In this document: positions 24,764 to 34,900 of the stretch, piece by piece
Position numbering within the stretch: the first letter of the stretch is position 1
Layout: every line of letters begins with the position of its first letter
DNA from: Pseudomonas sp. RIT-PI-S
Lineage (GTDB): Bacteria; Pseudomonadota; Gammaproteobacteria; Pseudomonadales; Pseudomonadaceae
Direction of reading: 5' to 3'
DNA length: 64,000 nt
NCBI RefSeq assembly: GCF_025642975.1
Contig: NZ_JANZKJ010000008.1
Span: 1 to 64,000 of the forward strand
Notes under the pieces: generated by a model
Database searches by the model: none
Told to the model about the DNA's origin: nothing
What the model saw: the letters and a program-made list of their open reading frames with translations, nothing else
Position numbers and translations under genes: made by a program

Positions 24764-25524
24764 ACGAATACCATCTCGAACGGTTGCAGCCAGCGCTGCA
24801 GTGCTTGCTCGCTAAGTACCGGCGCAGCGCCCGTGGTCGGGTCCGAGTGCAGTTGGCTCTGGTGGGCGAGGATCGCCGCGCGCTTGCGCTCCACCTGCAC
24901 CGGTGTTAGCGCAAAACGCCGCGCCCGCTCCCAGGGGATACGTGCGTCCTCGGGAGAGGCCCAGTGCCAGGCCCACACCGGGATTTCCCGCAGCTGCGCA
25001 CCGGCGTCGGTGCTGGCGCTGATGCAGGCGCGCGCTACCGCTTCGTGATCACAATGGCCATCCTGTTGCCAGGTGGTGAACACCACGTCGCCTGGGCGCA
25101 ACAGCGCCCGCAGTGCCGCGGCAAGGCCTTGTTCGTCCGTGCCCACCTTGCTGTCTGGGGCATGCAGGCGCTGCCAATTGAGCGCTTCGGGGGCCAGGCC
25201 GAGCGCGAGCAGGGCAGCCCGGCTTTCTTCCTCGCGTACCAGCCGCAAGCGCTCAGGGGGCCATTCCAGGGAGCCGGGATGGCTGCCTTCGCCGTCAGTC
25301 ACCGAAATCAACAGCAGCGGCTGCGCCCGGTCGGCCAAGGCGGCCAGCAACCCGCCGCAGGCAATCACTTCGTCGTCCGGGTGGGGGGCTACCACCACCA
25401 CGCGCTGCCCCGGCGGGGCCAGTTCATCGAGGCTGATCGGCGTTACCGCCGCGAGGCGCTGCGAACCCTGCCAGGCCTGCAGCGGGGTGCCTGCGGTTTG
25501 AATCAGGTTTTCACCCTCGCTCAT
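24760..25524 (-). CDS. PIG-L (LmbE) family N-deacetylase
   Basis: A 254-residue zinc deacetylase. The metal motif AHPDDE is at VVVVAPHPDDEVIACGGLL (about residues 44-62) and the second His is in QQDGHCDHEAVARACI. These enzymes remove acetyl or acyl groups from amino-sugar conjugates. It overlaps the acyl-CoA dehydrogenase-like gene upstream by four bases. It fits a pathway that deacetylates, methylates and glycosylates one product. Confidence 0.86.
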   Translation of the reverse strand: MSEGENLIQTAGTPLQAWQGSQRLAAVTPISLDELAPPGQRVVVVAPHPDDEVIACGGLLAALADRAQPLLLISVTDGEGSHPGSLEWPPERLRLVREEESRAALLALGLAPEALNWQRLHAPDSKVGTDEQGLAAALRALLRPGDVVFTTWQQDGHCDHEAVARACISASTDAGAQLREIPVWAWHWASPEDARIPWERARRFALTPVQVERKRAAILAHQSQLHSDPTTGAAPVLSEQALQRWLQPFEMVFV

Positions 25525-26540
25525 AAGTGCCAGCCCCCCGCTTGAGATTGCCCACGGCTCAACGCCCCGAGAGCGGCAAGGTCGCGTTCCGCGTGGCTTT
25601 GCCGCACGAACACCGGGAGGTCGGCGGCCAGCCGGGCAAAGTGCCCATTGCGGCAGAATGGCGTTGCGCCGAGGGCACGGCCCACATGACGCAGTACCTG
25701 CTCCACGGCCTGTTCGATCTGCGCACGCACCCGCCGCACCGGCAGTTCGGCCAGGGCCTTGGGGTTAGCATCAATCCAGGCGGCGCACTCGCGCAGGTTG
25801 GCGGCGGCACTGGTCAAGCAGGCGTCTACCGCCCCCAGGTGGGCCAGGGTATGCGGATCGTCCTGGTTGGACGTTCGCAGATACTCGCCCAGCCGTGCGG
25901 CGGCGCCATACCAGCAGGCCGCGATACCGCCGCCGCCTTGCCAGAAGCCCGGGCGGCGCAAGTAGCCGTCTCCGGCGGCGACCACGTCTGCCACAGCGCC
26001 GTCGAAGCGCACATCCAGGCTGGCCGACGCGCCCATGCCGACCGCCTGCCAGGCGCCATCGAGGATTTCGATGCCCGGCTGGCGCAGGCTGACCGCTGCC
26101 AGCCATGGCTGCCCCTCGGCGCTCCATACGGTCACCAGTGCACGGTCCACTTGGGCGGCGCCGGAGCACCATGCCTTGGTGCCGTGCAAGCGCAACTGTT
26201 GGGTGCCCAAGGGTTCTGCCGTCACCCGGGCATTTGGCGGCTCGGCTGCCCATACCGCCCACAGTGCGTGGCCCTGATCCAGCTCAGGGGCCAGCTCCGC
26301 CAGGATCGCCAAGGCATCAGTGTGGCCCTCGTAAAATTTCACCAGGGACAGGTCCACGGCGGCCACATCGGCCAGCGCGCGCCAGCGTTGCAGCGTGTTG
26401 CCCGAGCCGGGCAGGGGCAGTCGGTCCAGCCCGGCTGCCATGAGGCGACGCAGGTCCTGCTGGATGTCGAGTTCGGCGGGGCTTTCGCCCACCACCGATA
26501 GGGTCTCGCGGTAGTCGCGGCTGGCGGCGTGTTTGCTCAT
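25521..26540 (-). CDS. Acyl-CoA dehydrogenase-like flavoprotein
   Basis: A 339-residue protein, shorter than the usual 380-400. The N-terminal helical part, a beta-domain segment (TAEPLGTQQLRLHGTKAWCS) and a C-terminal helical bundle are recognisable. The usual catalytic Glu region is not clear, so it may be a related oxidase or a non-catalytic member. The ATG at 26540 has AAGGA upstream. It is the first gene of a tight four-gene operon with PIG-L, methyltransferase and glycosyltransferase. Confidence 0.75.
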   Translation of the reverse strand: MSKHAASRDYRETLSVVGESPAELDIQQDLRRLMAAGLDRLPLPGSGNTLQRWRALADVAAVDLSLVKFYEGHTDALAILAELAPELDQGHALWAVWAAEPPNARVTAEPLGTQQLRLHGTKAWCSGAAQVDRALVTVWSAEGQPWLAAVSLRQPGIEILDGAWQAVGMGASASLDVRFDGAVADVVAAGDGYLRRPGFWQGGGGIAACWYGAAARLGEYLRTSNQDDPHTLAHLGAVDACLTSAAANLRECAAWIDANPKALAELPVRRVRAQIEQAVEQVLRHVGRALGATPFCRNGHFARLAADLPVFVRQSHAERDLAALGALSRGQSQAGGWHL

Positions 26541-26732
26541 AAGGACCATCCTTTCACTGCACTTTGTATAGGACTTGCATAAGCGCAGCGGGGTTCAGCC
26601 GATCTCGCGACAGCCGCCGGCTGGTCGCGGTGTCATCGCACCAGCCGTCGGCGCGGCAGCACCGCGCGCCCAACTTCCCCCGGCAAGCCGGGTCGATGAG
26701 TAAGCATTCACCAGTGACCGAGGAGTACCGCT

Positions 26733-26939
26733 ATGCACGTGGACGAAGACAAAGTACGCGATCGGGCCTATGAGCTATGGGAACGGGAAGGGCGCCCGGA
26801 AGGGGCGGCGAACTCGCACTGGAAGCAAGCCGCGGACGAGATCAAGGCCGAGGCCGATGACGCCAGCAATGCCGACACCCAGGCGTCAGCGTCGGGCGGA
26901 GTGGAAAGCGGCGTTGCCCAGCCTATGCCCAAGCCCTGA
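26733..26939 (+). CDS. DUF2934 small protein
   Basis: A 68-residue protein starting MHVDEDKVRDRAYELWEREG with AGGAG before the ATG. The RxRAYELWEREGRPEG motif is the DUF2934 hallmark. The rest is acidic and low in complexity. Function unknown; it stands alone between divergent and convergent operons. Confidence 0.85.
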   Translation: MHVDEDKVRDRAYELWEREGRPEGAANSHWKQAADEIKAEADDASNADTQASASGGVESGVAQPMPKP

Positions 26940-27059
26940 GCTGCCACCCACAGGAGAGGGAGGAGCAGCCCTCCAAAGGCAGCCTGCGAACCAGGGAACG
27001 CCTCAGGTTCGCGGGCTTTGCTCACTCCCACAACCGAGCCCGCACCGCCAGGCCTTCCC

Positions 27060-28295
27060 CTATCGCTGCTGTAGCGTCTCGCGAACGTCTTTCACTTCGC
27101 CGGCATCTACCGCCGGTGCCGCATTGCCCCAACTGTTGCGAATGAACGTGACCACATCGGCGACGTGCTGGTCCGACAGGTTCCAGCCGAAGGCCGGCAT
27201 GGCAGGCCCGGTCGGCGCTGCGTCGGTGCTGCCGGCGCGGTTGCCGGCGAGCACCACGCGGATCAGCGAGGCGGGGTCCGGGCTGTTCACCAGCGGCGCA
27301 TTGGCGAGTTTGGGGAACAATCCGGGGATGCCTTCGCCATTGGGTGTGTGGCATCCGGAGCAGCGGTCGGCATACAGCGCTTTGCCGCTGCTCATCGCCG
27401 CACTGTTGGCGGCCACGGCAGGCGACACGATCGCCTTGTTGTCGCCGTCCTTGAGGTAGGCCACCACGGCTTTAAGGTCCTCGTCTTTCCAGTACTGAAG
27501 CGAATGCTCCACGGCCTCGGCCATTGGCCCGGAGGCCACATCGAAACGGTTGGCGCCGGTCTTGAGGTATTGCAGCAGGTCTGCCTCGCTCCAGCGGCCC
27601 AGGCCCTCGTGTGCATCGGCGGTGATGTTCGGGGCCACCCAGGCCTGAAGGTTGGCGCCTTGCAAAAGCCGCGAGTTGTCATCGCCACCGCTGAGGTTTT
27701 TCGGTGTATGGCACGTGCCGCAGTGGCCCAGGCCCTGCACCAGGTAGGCACCGCGGTTCCACTGTGGCGAGCGGGTGGGGTCAGGGGCGTACGCGCCTTT
27801 TTTGAAGTTCAACCAGTTCCAGCCCACCAGCGCCAGGCGCTGGTTGAAAGGGAAGGGCAGTTGGTTGGTCTGCACCGGGTTGGCCACCGGTTCCAGCGTT
27901 TGCAAGTAAGCCCAGAGCGCCAGGTTATCGTCGCGGGTGACCTTGGTGTAGGCGGTGTAGGGCATGGCGCCATACAGGCGCTTGTTCCCCGGGCTGTGCC
28001 CCTCACTCATCACCTTGTAAAAGTCCTCGAAAGACCAGCCACCGATACCTGTGGTGGGGTCCGGGGTGATATTGGCGCCCACCAGTTTGCCGAACGGGGT
28101 GTCGATCACCACGCCGCCGGCGAACGGCCTGCCGCCAGGGGCGGTGTGGCAGGCCGTACAGTCGCCCAAGGTGGCGATATAGCGCCCTTGTTCCACCAGG
28201 TTCCAGGAGTCAGCCCCCGTGCCCGCCAGCGCCGTCAAGGGCAGGCACAGCACACCCGCGCACAGCAGCGCGGCCGAACGAATCGCACGCTTCAT
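27060..28295 (-). CDS. Gluconate 2-dehydrogenase, triheme cytochrome c subunit
   Basis: A 411-residue secreted protein with a signal peptide (cut near ALAG) and three CxxCH heme sites: CTACH at residues 46-50, then CGTCH and CSGCH. It passes electrons from the flavoprotein subunit to ubiquinone at the periplasmic face of the inner membrane. Its ATG overlaps the flavoprotein stop by four bases. The gene order, small subunit then flavoprotein then cytochrome, is that of Pseudomonas membrane gluconate dehydrogenase. Confidence 0.88.
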   Translation of the reverse strand: MKRAIRSAALLCAGVLCLPLTALAGTGADSWNLVEQGRYIATLGDCTACHTAPGGRPFAGGVVIDTPFGKLVGANITPDPTTGIGGWSFEDFYKVMSEGHSPGNKRLYGAMPYTAYTKVTRDDNLALWAYLQTLEPVANPVQTNQLPFPFNQRLALVGWNWLNFKKGAYAPDPTRSPQWNRGAYLVQGLGHCGTCHTPKNLSGGDDNSRLLQGANLQAWVAPNITADAHEGLGRWSEADLLQYLKTGANRFDVASGPMAEAVEHSLQYWKDEDLKAVVAYLKDGDNKAIVSPAVAANSAAMSSGKALYADRCSGCHTPNGEGIPGLFPKLANAPLVNSPDPASLIRVVLAGNRAGSTDAAPTGPAMPAFGWNLSDQHVADVVTFIRNSWGNAAPAVDAGEVKDVRETLQQR

Positions 28296-30055
28296 AGGCT
28301 GAGCATCTCCCCGGGCCGCTTGAGGTAGCGGTTAACGATCGCGTCCGCGGCTTTGTAAGCCAGTGCGCCTACGGTACCGGTCGGGTTGTAGCCGGGGTTC
28401 TGCGGGAAGGCCGAAGCGCCGATCACGAAGAGGTTGGGCACGCCCCACACCTGCAGGTATTTGTTCACGGAGCTGGTCGCCGCCTCCGCGCCCATGATGA
28501 ACCCGCCCACCACATGGGAGGACTGGTACGGGGCGCTGTTCCAGTGCCCGGTTTGCCCGGCACCGTAGAATTCCCGCGGGTTCATGGCTTTGGCGATCTC
28601 GCTGAGCTTGCTGATGCAAAACGCCGACATGCGCCGGTCGTTCTCGGGAAAGTCGAAGGTGATCCGCAACAGCGGGCGGCCATGCGGGTCGCGGTAGGTG
28701 GGGTCCAGCGACAGGTAATTGGTGCGCGTTGAATAGCTACTGGCCTCGCAACCGATGGACATGGTGCTGAGGTAGTTTTTCACCGTCGCGGCTTTCCATT
28801 GCGAACCCCAGGCGGGGGTGCCGGGCGGTACCGGGCGCGAGTCGATGGGCGCGGCGCCGATGGGCGTCACCCGGGTGCTGCCGCCGCCAACGAAGCCCAG
28901 GCCGGAGTGGTCGAAGTTATCGTTGTTGAATTCGTCGATGCCCATGCCGATGGCACCGCCGCCGATAAACGGGTTGAAGTTCTTGTCATCGAAAAACAGC
29001 CGCACGCTGTTGGCGGTCTGGTAGGCGAAGTTGCGCCCGGTGGTGCCTCGCCCGGTCGCCGGGTCGTAGGCTTCGCCCACGCCGGACAGCAACATCAGGC
29101 GCACGTTTTCGAAGGTAAACGCCGCCACTATGACCAACGCCGCCGGTTGTTCGAACAGCTCGCCAGAGGCATCGGCGTAGATCACCCCGGTGGCCTGCTT
29201 GCCCGAGTTATCCATCGTCACTTGCAGCACTTCGCAGTTGGTGCGCGCGGTGAAATTGGGCTTGCGCATGAGGGCCGGCATCACCGTGGTGATGGCGCTG
29301 GCCTTGGAGTAGTTGGCACAACCGTAGTTGGTGCAAAAGCCGCAAAACGTGCACGGCCCCATGGTGACCCCCAACGGGTTGGTATAGCCCTGGGACAGCA
29401 ACGCCGAGGGCGCCGGGAATGGCTTGTAACCCAGGTTGCGCACGGTGTCGGCGAACAGCATTGGCGCATAGGGCTGCGCGGTGGGCGGGTTGGGGTAGGG
29501 CTCGGAGCGCGGCCCTTCGAACGGGTTGCCGCCTTCGATCAAGGTGCCCTTGATGTTGCCGGCCTGCCCGGAAATGCCCGCCAGGCGCTCGAAGCGCGTA
29601 TAGAAGGGTTCCATTTCCTCCCAGTCGGTGCCCCAGTCCTGCAGGGTCAGCTCCGGGGACAGCTCCTTGCCGTAACGCTCGGTGAGGTGGCTGTGCAAGC
29701 GAAACTCTTCGGGCTGAAAGCGGAAGGTGATGCCTGCCCAGTGATTGCCTGCGCCGCCAGTGCCGTTGCCGGGATGAAACGAGCCCCATACGCGCATCGG
29801 CAGTGCCGTTTCACTCGGGCTGTTGCGTACCGTGCAGGTGTTCTGCCGGTTGCGCAGCATCAGTTCCTGGCGGCGGCTGTAACGCAGTTCGTCGGCGATG
29901 GAGGCAATGTTGAAATCCACCGCGGTGTCGCGCCAGGGGCCACGCTCGAGCCCGATGACGGAAAGGCCGGCGGCGGCCAGTTCGTGGGAAACGATGGCGC
30001 CGGCCCAGCCGAGGCCGACCACCACCACATCGGTAGCGGGAAGTTTACGTGCCAT
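28292..30055 (-). CDS. Gluconate 2-dehydrogenase, GMC flavoprotein subunit
   Basis: A 587-residue FAD enzyme of the GMC family. The FAD-binding GxGxxG is in VVVVGLGWAGAIVSHEL near the N-terminus. A Cys cluster (PCTFCGFCTNYGC, near residue 240) matches the [3Fe-4S] ligands known in related glucose and fructose dehydrogenases. It oxidises gluconate to 2-ketogluconate in the periplasm. It has no signal peptide and is probably exported by riding with the Tat signal of the small subunit. Confidence 0.88.
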   Translation of the reverse strand: MARKLPATDVVVVGLGWAGAIVSHELAAAGLSVIGLERGPWRDTAVDFNIASIADELRYSRRQELMLRNRQNTCTVRNSPSETALPMRVWGSFHPGNGTGGAGNHWAGITFRFQPEEFRLHSHLTERYGKELSPELTLQDWGTDWEEMEPFYTRFERLAGISGQAGNIKGTLIEGGNPFEGPRSEPYPNPPTAQPYAPMLFADTVRNLGYKPFPAPSALLSQGYTNPLGVTMGPCTFCGFCTNYGCANYSKASAITTVMPALMRKPNFTARTNCEVLQVTMDNSGKQATGVIYADASGELFEQPAALVIVAAFTFENVRLMLLSGVGEAYDPATGRGTTGRNFAYQTANSVRLFFDDKNFNPFIGGGAIGMGIDEFNNDNFDHSGLGFVGGGSTRVTPIGAAPIDSRPVPPGTPAWGSQWKAATVKNYLSTMSIGCEASSYSTRTNYLSLDPTYRDPHGRPLLRITFDFPENDRRMSAFCISKLSEIAKAMNPREFYGAGQTGHWNSAPYQSSHVVGGFIMGAEAATSSVNKYLQVWGVPNLFVIGASAFPQNPGYNPTGTVGALAYKAADAIVNRYLKRPGEMLSL

Positions 30056-30059
30056 GCGC

Positions 30060-30806
30060 TTATCCTTTGCGGTTCCAGGCGGAGCTGCCGATGATCGACA
30101 AGGGCTCGAGGTCCAGTTTCTGGTTGTGCAGGGCTATATAGGGGCGGTAGTCGTAGCGGGCGCCGGGAAAGCCGATCATTCGCCAGCTGACCATGTTGCG
30201 ATTGCCACCGTAGACCGGGTCGGCGAAAAACCCTTCCATGGTGTTGCCCAGCACTTGCTCGAAGAACATCTGGGCGTCGATACCCTCGAGCTTGATCGCG
30301 CCTTTCTCCAGCTCGCCCAGCAGCTGGTCGCGCTGAGCTGCATCCAACCCGCTGAAGGGCTTCTGGTGATTGGCCTGGCAATAGCGCGTCAGCGCTGCCA
30401 GGCCCAGGCGATAACGGTCGCGCGGGGTCAGTTCGGATTGATCGCCCTGGGTGGCGGTCCCGGGCTGGAAAGGCGCTTCGCGGTATAACCGGGCGCTGCT
30501 GCCGTATTCACCTGCCAACTGGCGGTCGATGAACACCGCGCAACCAGCATCCTTGCCGCTGACGCTCAACTCGTCGGCAGGGATCAGCCGCTCCACGATG
30601 GCTTCTACTTCCCGCGCTTCGTCGGCGGTAAAGAACTGCCAGCCAGGGGTTTCGTAATGAAGGGGGCCGTTATGGTCGAACGGCAACCAGGCAGGCACGC
30701 TGGTGAAGGTGGTCGCCTGTGCCGCTGCCGCGCCGGCCAGCGCGCCCGTTGCGGTCACCCTGAGAAACGCGCGGCGCGAGACGCCTTTATCTGTTCTGCT
30801 ACTCAT
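30060..30806 (-). CDS. Gluconate 2-dehydrogenase, subunit 3 (Tat signal)
   Basis: A 248-residue protein. The N-terminus SRRAFLRVTATGALAGAAAA is a twin-arginine signal. The body (IVERLIPADELSVSGKDAG region) matches the gluconate dehydrogenase subunit 3 family, a chaperone-like partner needed for export of the flavoprotein. It is the first gene of the three-gene operon and four bases precede the flavoprotein ATG. Confidence 0.87.
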   Translation of the reverse strand: MSSRTDKGVSRRAFLRVTATGALAGAAAAQATTFTSVPAWLPFDHNGPLHYETPGWQFFTADEAREVEAIVERLIPADELSVSGKDAGCAVFIDRQLAGEYGSSARLYREAPFQPGTATQGDQSELTPRDRYRLGLAALTRYCQANHQKPFSGLDAAQRDQLLGELEKGAIKLEGIDAQMFFEQVLGNTMEGFFADPVYGGNRNMVSWRMIGFPGARYDYRPYIALHNQKLDLEPLSIIGSSAWNRKG

Positions 30807-30948
30807 GCTCGCCTCCCTCTGCGATCAGCTCACCCCGGGCTGGCCAGTGGTTTGGCAAGCGGGGGAACTCACGCTTAGATACAGCGACGGCAAGAGGTTT
30901 CAGTTTTTTAGCTTAATGGATCCTTTTCCCCGGCCCACCCCGGGCCCA

Positions 30949-31863
30949 TTACGCGAGCCCTTGCGCGCGAAAGTGCGCCTTGAGCACGTCGATGAACACT
31001 TTCACCTTGCGGGTGTTGCGCCGGTGCGGCAGGAACATCACGTGGATGGCCGGGCCGAACGCGCTGTCGTCCCGCCAGTTGCCGGGCGCCAGCTCCACTA
31101 GCTCGCCGCGATCCAGGTACGGCTGGGCGCTCCATTGGGGCAGGAACTGCAACCCCTGGCCGGCCAGCAGGCAGCTCAACAGGAAGTCATAGTTATCGCT
31201 GGCAAGGCGCGGCGCCGGCTGTGGTGCACGCACGCGCGCGCCATTGTGCTCCACCCACCAGAAGTGCCGGTCCAGCAAGGGGTGGCGAAACACCAGCCAG
31301 TCGTGGGCCTGGTAGGTGTCGAGGGTCACCGGCAGCGGCTTGCGCGCCAGGTACGCCGGTGCCGCGCACAGCAGCAGGGTGTTGTTCAGCACCGGCTGGG
31401 CGATCACCCCCGGCAGGTCCACCGGGCCGTCGCGCAGGGCGAGGTCGTAGCCGCCTTCGATCAAGTCGGTGAAGTCGTCGCTCAGGTCCACCTGCAGCCG
31501 TACCGCGGGGTATTCCTCCAGGAACCGGCAACACACCGCGCTCAGAAACGCGGGTGCGAAGGAGGGCGGCGCGCTGACTTTCAAGGTGCCGCGCAGCGCT
31601 TGCTGCAAGTGTTCCACTTCTTCGCTGGCCAGCTGCAAATGCATCAGCGCCTGGCGGGTGCCGGCGAGGTACACATGCCCAGCTTCGGTCAAGGTCATGC
31701 GCCGGGTGGTGCGCTCGAACAACCTGGCGCCAACGTCGGCTTCCAGCTGCGCGATGGCCTTGGCCAGGGCAGAAGGGGTTTTGCCCAAGTGTTCGGCGGC
31801 ACGGCTGAAACCGCCGTGGTCAGCGGTGGCGACGAACATGGCCAGGGCGGTCATCTTGTCCAT
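30949..31863 (-). CDS. LysR-family transcription regulator
   Basis: A 304-residue regulator. The N-terminal winged helix (VATADHGGFSRAAEHLGKTP, then ERTTRRMTLTEAG) is typical. The ATG at 31863 has AGGAA upstream. It lies 142 bases upstream of the gluconate dehydrogenase operon on the same strand, so it may control that operon, though LysR genes more often diverge from targets. The effector is unknown. Confidence 0.87.
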   Translation of the reverse strand: MDKMTALAMFVATADHGGFSRAAEHLGKTPSALAKAIAQLEADVGARLFERTTRRMTLTEAGHVYLAGTRQALMHLQLASEEVEHLQQALRGTLKVSAPPSFAPAFLSAVCCRFLEEYPAVRLQVDLSDDFTDLIEGGYDLALRDGPVDLPGVIAQPVLNNTLLLCAAPAYLARKPLPVTLDTYQAHDWLVFRHPLLDRHFWWVEHNGARVRAPQPAPRLASDNYDFLLSCLLAGQGLQFLPQWSAQPYLDRGELVELAPGNWRDDSAFGPAIHVMFLPHRRNTRKVKVFIDVLKAHFRAQGLA

Positions 31864-31942
31864 TGTCTGTTCCTGAATGCCCACCCGGCGCGGTGGCGCA
31901 CCGGGTGGTGAGGTATATACCTCGCCCCCCGGCGCTTTACCA

Positions 31943-34900
31943 CTACACCGCCGTTTCCATCACCGTATTGGAGGGTTCACGGCCGAGCTGCAACGCCAGC
32001 CAGGTGAGCGAGTCCGCGTTGCTCAGGATGACGTCATTGCGCACGCTCGGGTTTGCCTGGTACATCGCGATAGCACCCGGCAAATCCTTCTGGCGGGTCA
32101 GCGCAAGCAAGTGCCGGAGCGTCGAACGGTCGGCAGAGCCCAACTGCTCCCCGCTCAGAAAGCCGAATAGCCGGCTGGCTGGCGTATCGAAAGCGAGCCC
32201 TCGACGGTCCGCTTCGATCTGCACCCGGTCGCTCTGCCACACGGCCGGGTCGACCAGGTCGAAATAGGGCGTGCTCAGGCCCAGGTAGGTGAAGTCATCG
32301 GTCTTCAGGCTCCAATGCGACAGCTCGTGGATCAGCACGGTCGATTGCAGATAGCGCAGGGGATCGAACCCCGCCTGCAGGGCGCTCGGTGAAACGCTAG
32401 TGACGACCGAAGGGTCGAAGAAAGTATCGCTGAGGAAAATTCGCCGTTTGGGGTCGGTGTTCACGATAAAGGCCACATTGAGTTCGTTGCCTGGGGTGGC
32501 GGTGCACAGTACCCACCGCTCGCCATCGCGCAGGGAAGTCGTGACCGCTTCGGCGTAGAGCTCCTCGATCAGGCTGTGCAGGCGCTTGACCAACAGCGGC
32601 GTTGCCTCGCCAGGGCCGAAGGTGTCTTCGAGCACCGCGCGGGTGGCGGGGCTGATGCGCTCGGGCATGGCCAGCTTGCGCTCGGCGCGATGCAGGATGC
32701 GCTGGGCATCGATCAGGCTGCCTTCCAGTTGCGCGGCAAGGCTGGGTTTGAACCTGCGGATTTCGCGCAGGCCGCGCTCCGTGACAACGAACTGGTCTTT
32801 GAAACTATCCACCACTCTTTCGCGCCGATAGCGGCTGGCCACCGGCCCGCCGCCGCGCAGGTTCAGTTCCAGCTGCCAGCGGTTGTTCGGCCCCAGGTGG
32901 ATCGACGGCCCCCATTGCTGGTCGCGATCCAGGATGCGCCACTGCCCCGCTTGCTGGGCGACCTGGAACACCTTGCCTTCCACGCTGGCATAGTGCTGGT
33001 TCCCCTGGCGATACAGCGGCAGGTCAGCCACCGGCATGAGTTGCGCCAGCGCTTGGTCAGTGACTTCCATGGCCGCCAGGCGACGACGCAAGGTAGAGGG
33101 CAACTGGCCGCCGGGGCCCCAGGCCAAGGCATGCGGCGGCGTGCCGGCATGCGGCCCTGGCGCTGCCACAGAGAGCAGGTTGACCATGGCTGCGACCATC
33201 TCCGACAGCGCTTGCCCCCATTTACGGTTGCGCGCCGCCGCCAACGCCGCGCCGGCCAGTTGGCGGCTTTGCCACAGCCCGATCACCGCTGCGACCGGGA
33301 TGGGCAAGAACATGGACCCTTGCTCGACCGCCAGGCCGACCAGATAACGCAGGTCCTGCCAGCGCGCTTCCTCTGCGCTGATGGTTTGCGCCCTGGCCAT
33401 GCTGCGCAGCAGGTCCAGGTTGTCTTCGTACAGCCGGTGAAAGGCATTGCCGGTCACCGGCGTGGTGACCCACTCGGCCGGGGCGACCGTGCTGATCAGA
33501 TCGGTGAAGGCCTCTGGGAAAAAACGGTTCAGGTGCGGCCGTGCCAGGCCTCCGTCGGCATAGATAGGCCGGCGCACCGGGTCGATTCGTTCAAGCAACG
33601 CTGCTTGCAGGCTGTCATCGGTGCGCAGCGCGCGCTGGAACAGTTCGTCGCGGGGGTATTCCACGAACGCTGCCTGCCGCGCATACAGCATGAACATCAC
33701 CACCGGCCCGTTGCTTGCCGGGGCTTGCAACACATACACCCCTTCGCAGGGGTCCAGGCCCAGCCCGGGCCCGGCCCGGAGCTCAAGCAGCGACAGTGTG
33801 ACCCCCGGCAGGCCAGCATCGCGCCGGGCCTGATCGTCCGGGGCCTGGGCCACTTGCTCGATCATGGCAAAGGCCACTGCGCCTAGCACCCCTTGTAACT
33901 TCAAGGCAAAAGCGGTCACCAGCATCTGCCGCCGCATCTGCTGGGTAAAGCGTGCGCGTCGTTCCACGAAGCTTGGGCTGTCGCGGCCTAACGTACCTTC
34001 CAGCAACCGACGGTAATGGCCGCCGCAATCCAGGCTTCTGACCAGCGAGCGCACATACAGCGGCGTGAGCCCGGCAGGCAATTCGCCGCCGTCATCGCGG
34101 CTGAGCAGCAGGGTTTCGCGAAGCCATGCCGAGGGTTGCAGCGCGGCCTCGCTCAGGCTTTGCTCATGCTCGCTCACGGCGGCAGGAATGGCCGAGGGCA
34201 GGTTGCCAATGGCTACCGGCGCAGGGATATAAGCGCGGCTTACGATGCGCACGCGGTCGGGGTCCAGCGCCGGGCCGAAGCCATCGTCCGCCAAGCGTTG
34301 GCGCACTTCCTGGTTGGCGAAGTGCTCAAGGCTGGGCAGGCCTTCGAGGTAGTCCTGGGTCGGTGAGGCGACTTGCGCGCAGTCGCGCAGGTATTGGATG
34401 AACGTATGTTGGTCCTGGGGGGTCGCTGCCAGCAGCCAGCCCGGCAAAACCGTCTCAGCCTGTTGATCCACCCAACCCTGGGCCAGGCGAGAGAACGCCT
34501 GCGCCAAGCTGTCATCGATCGCCACGCCGTCGAGCAACACCCGGCACAGCGGCGCTCCGAAGCGTCCTTGGCGCAACAACTGCTGCACTTGAATGGTCTG
34601 CTGCAGCCGGCGGCCATGAGCGCTTTTGTGAAGCCGATGGAGCAGGTTTCCGTCCATTGGCCAATAGGCGATGTTCAGGGCAAGAGAGGTGTGCTGGTCG
34701 TACAGCACGCGCAGCAGGGCGTGGTCTACCCGCGGCAGCAAACCTAGATAGCGGTTATCGGGCCCGGGTTGGCTGAGCCACTCCACCAGCCGTTCGCCCA
34801 GCGCGTCGAGGCTGGGGGCCGTTTGCAGCCCCAAGGCGGCGGACCAGAACAGCACGGCGCTATCACCACTGTGCGGGGCGCTGAGCGCGGGCTTGAGGCG

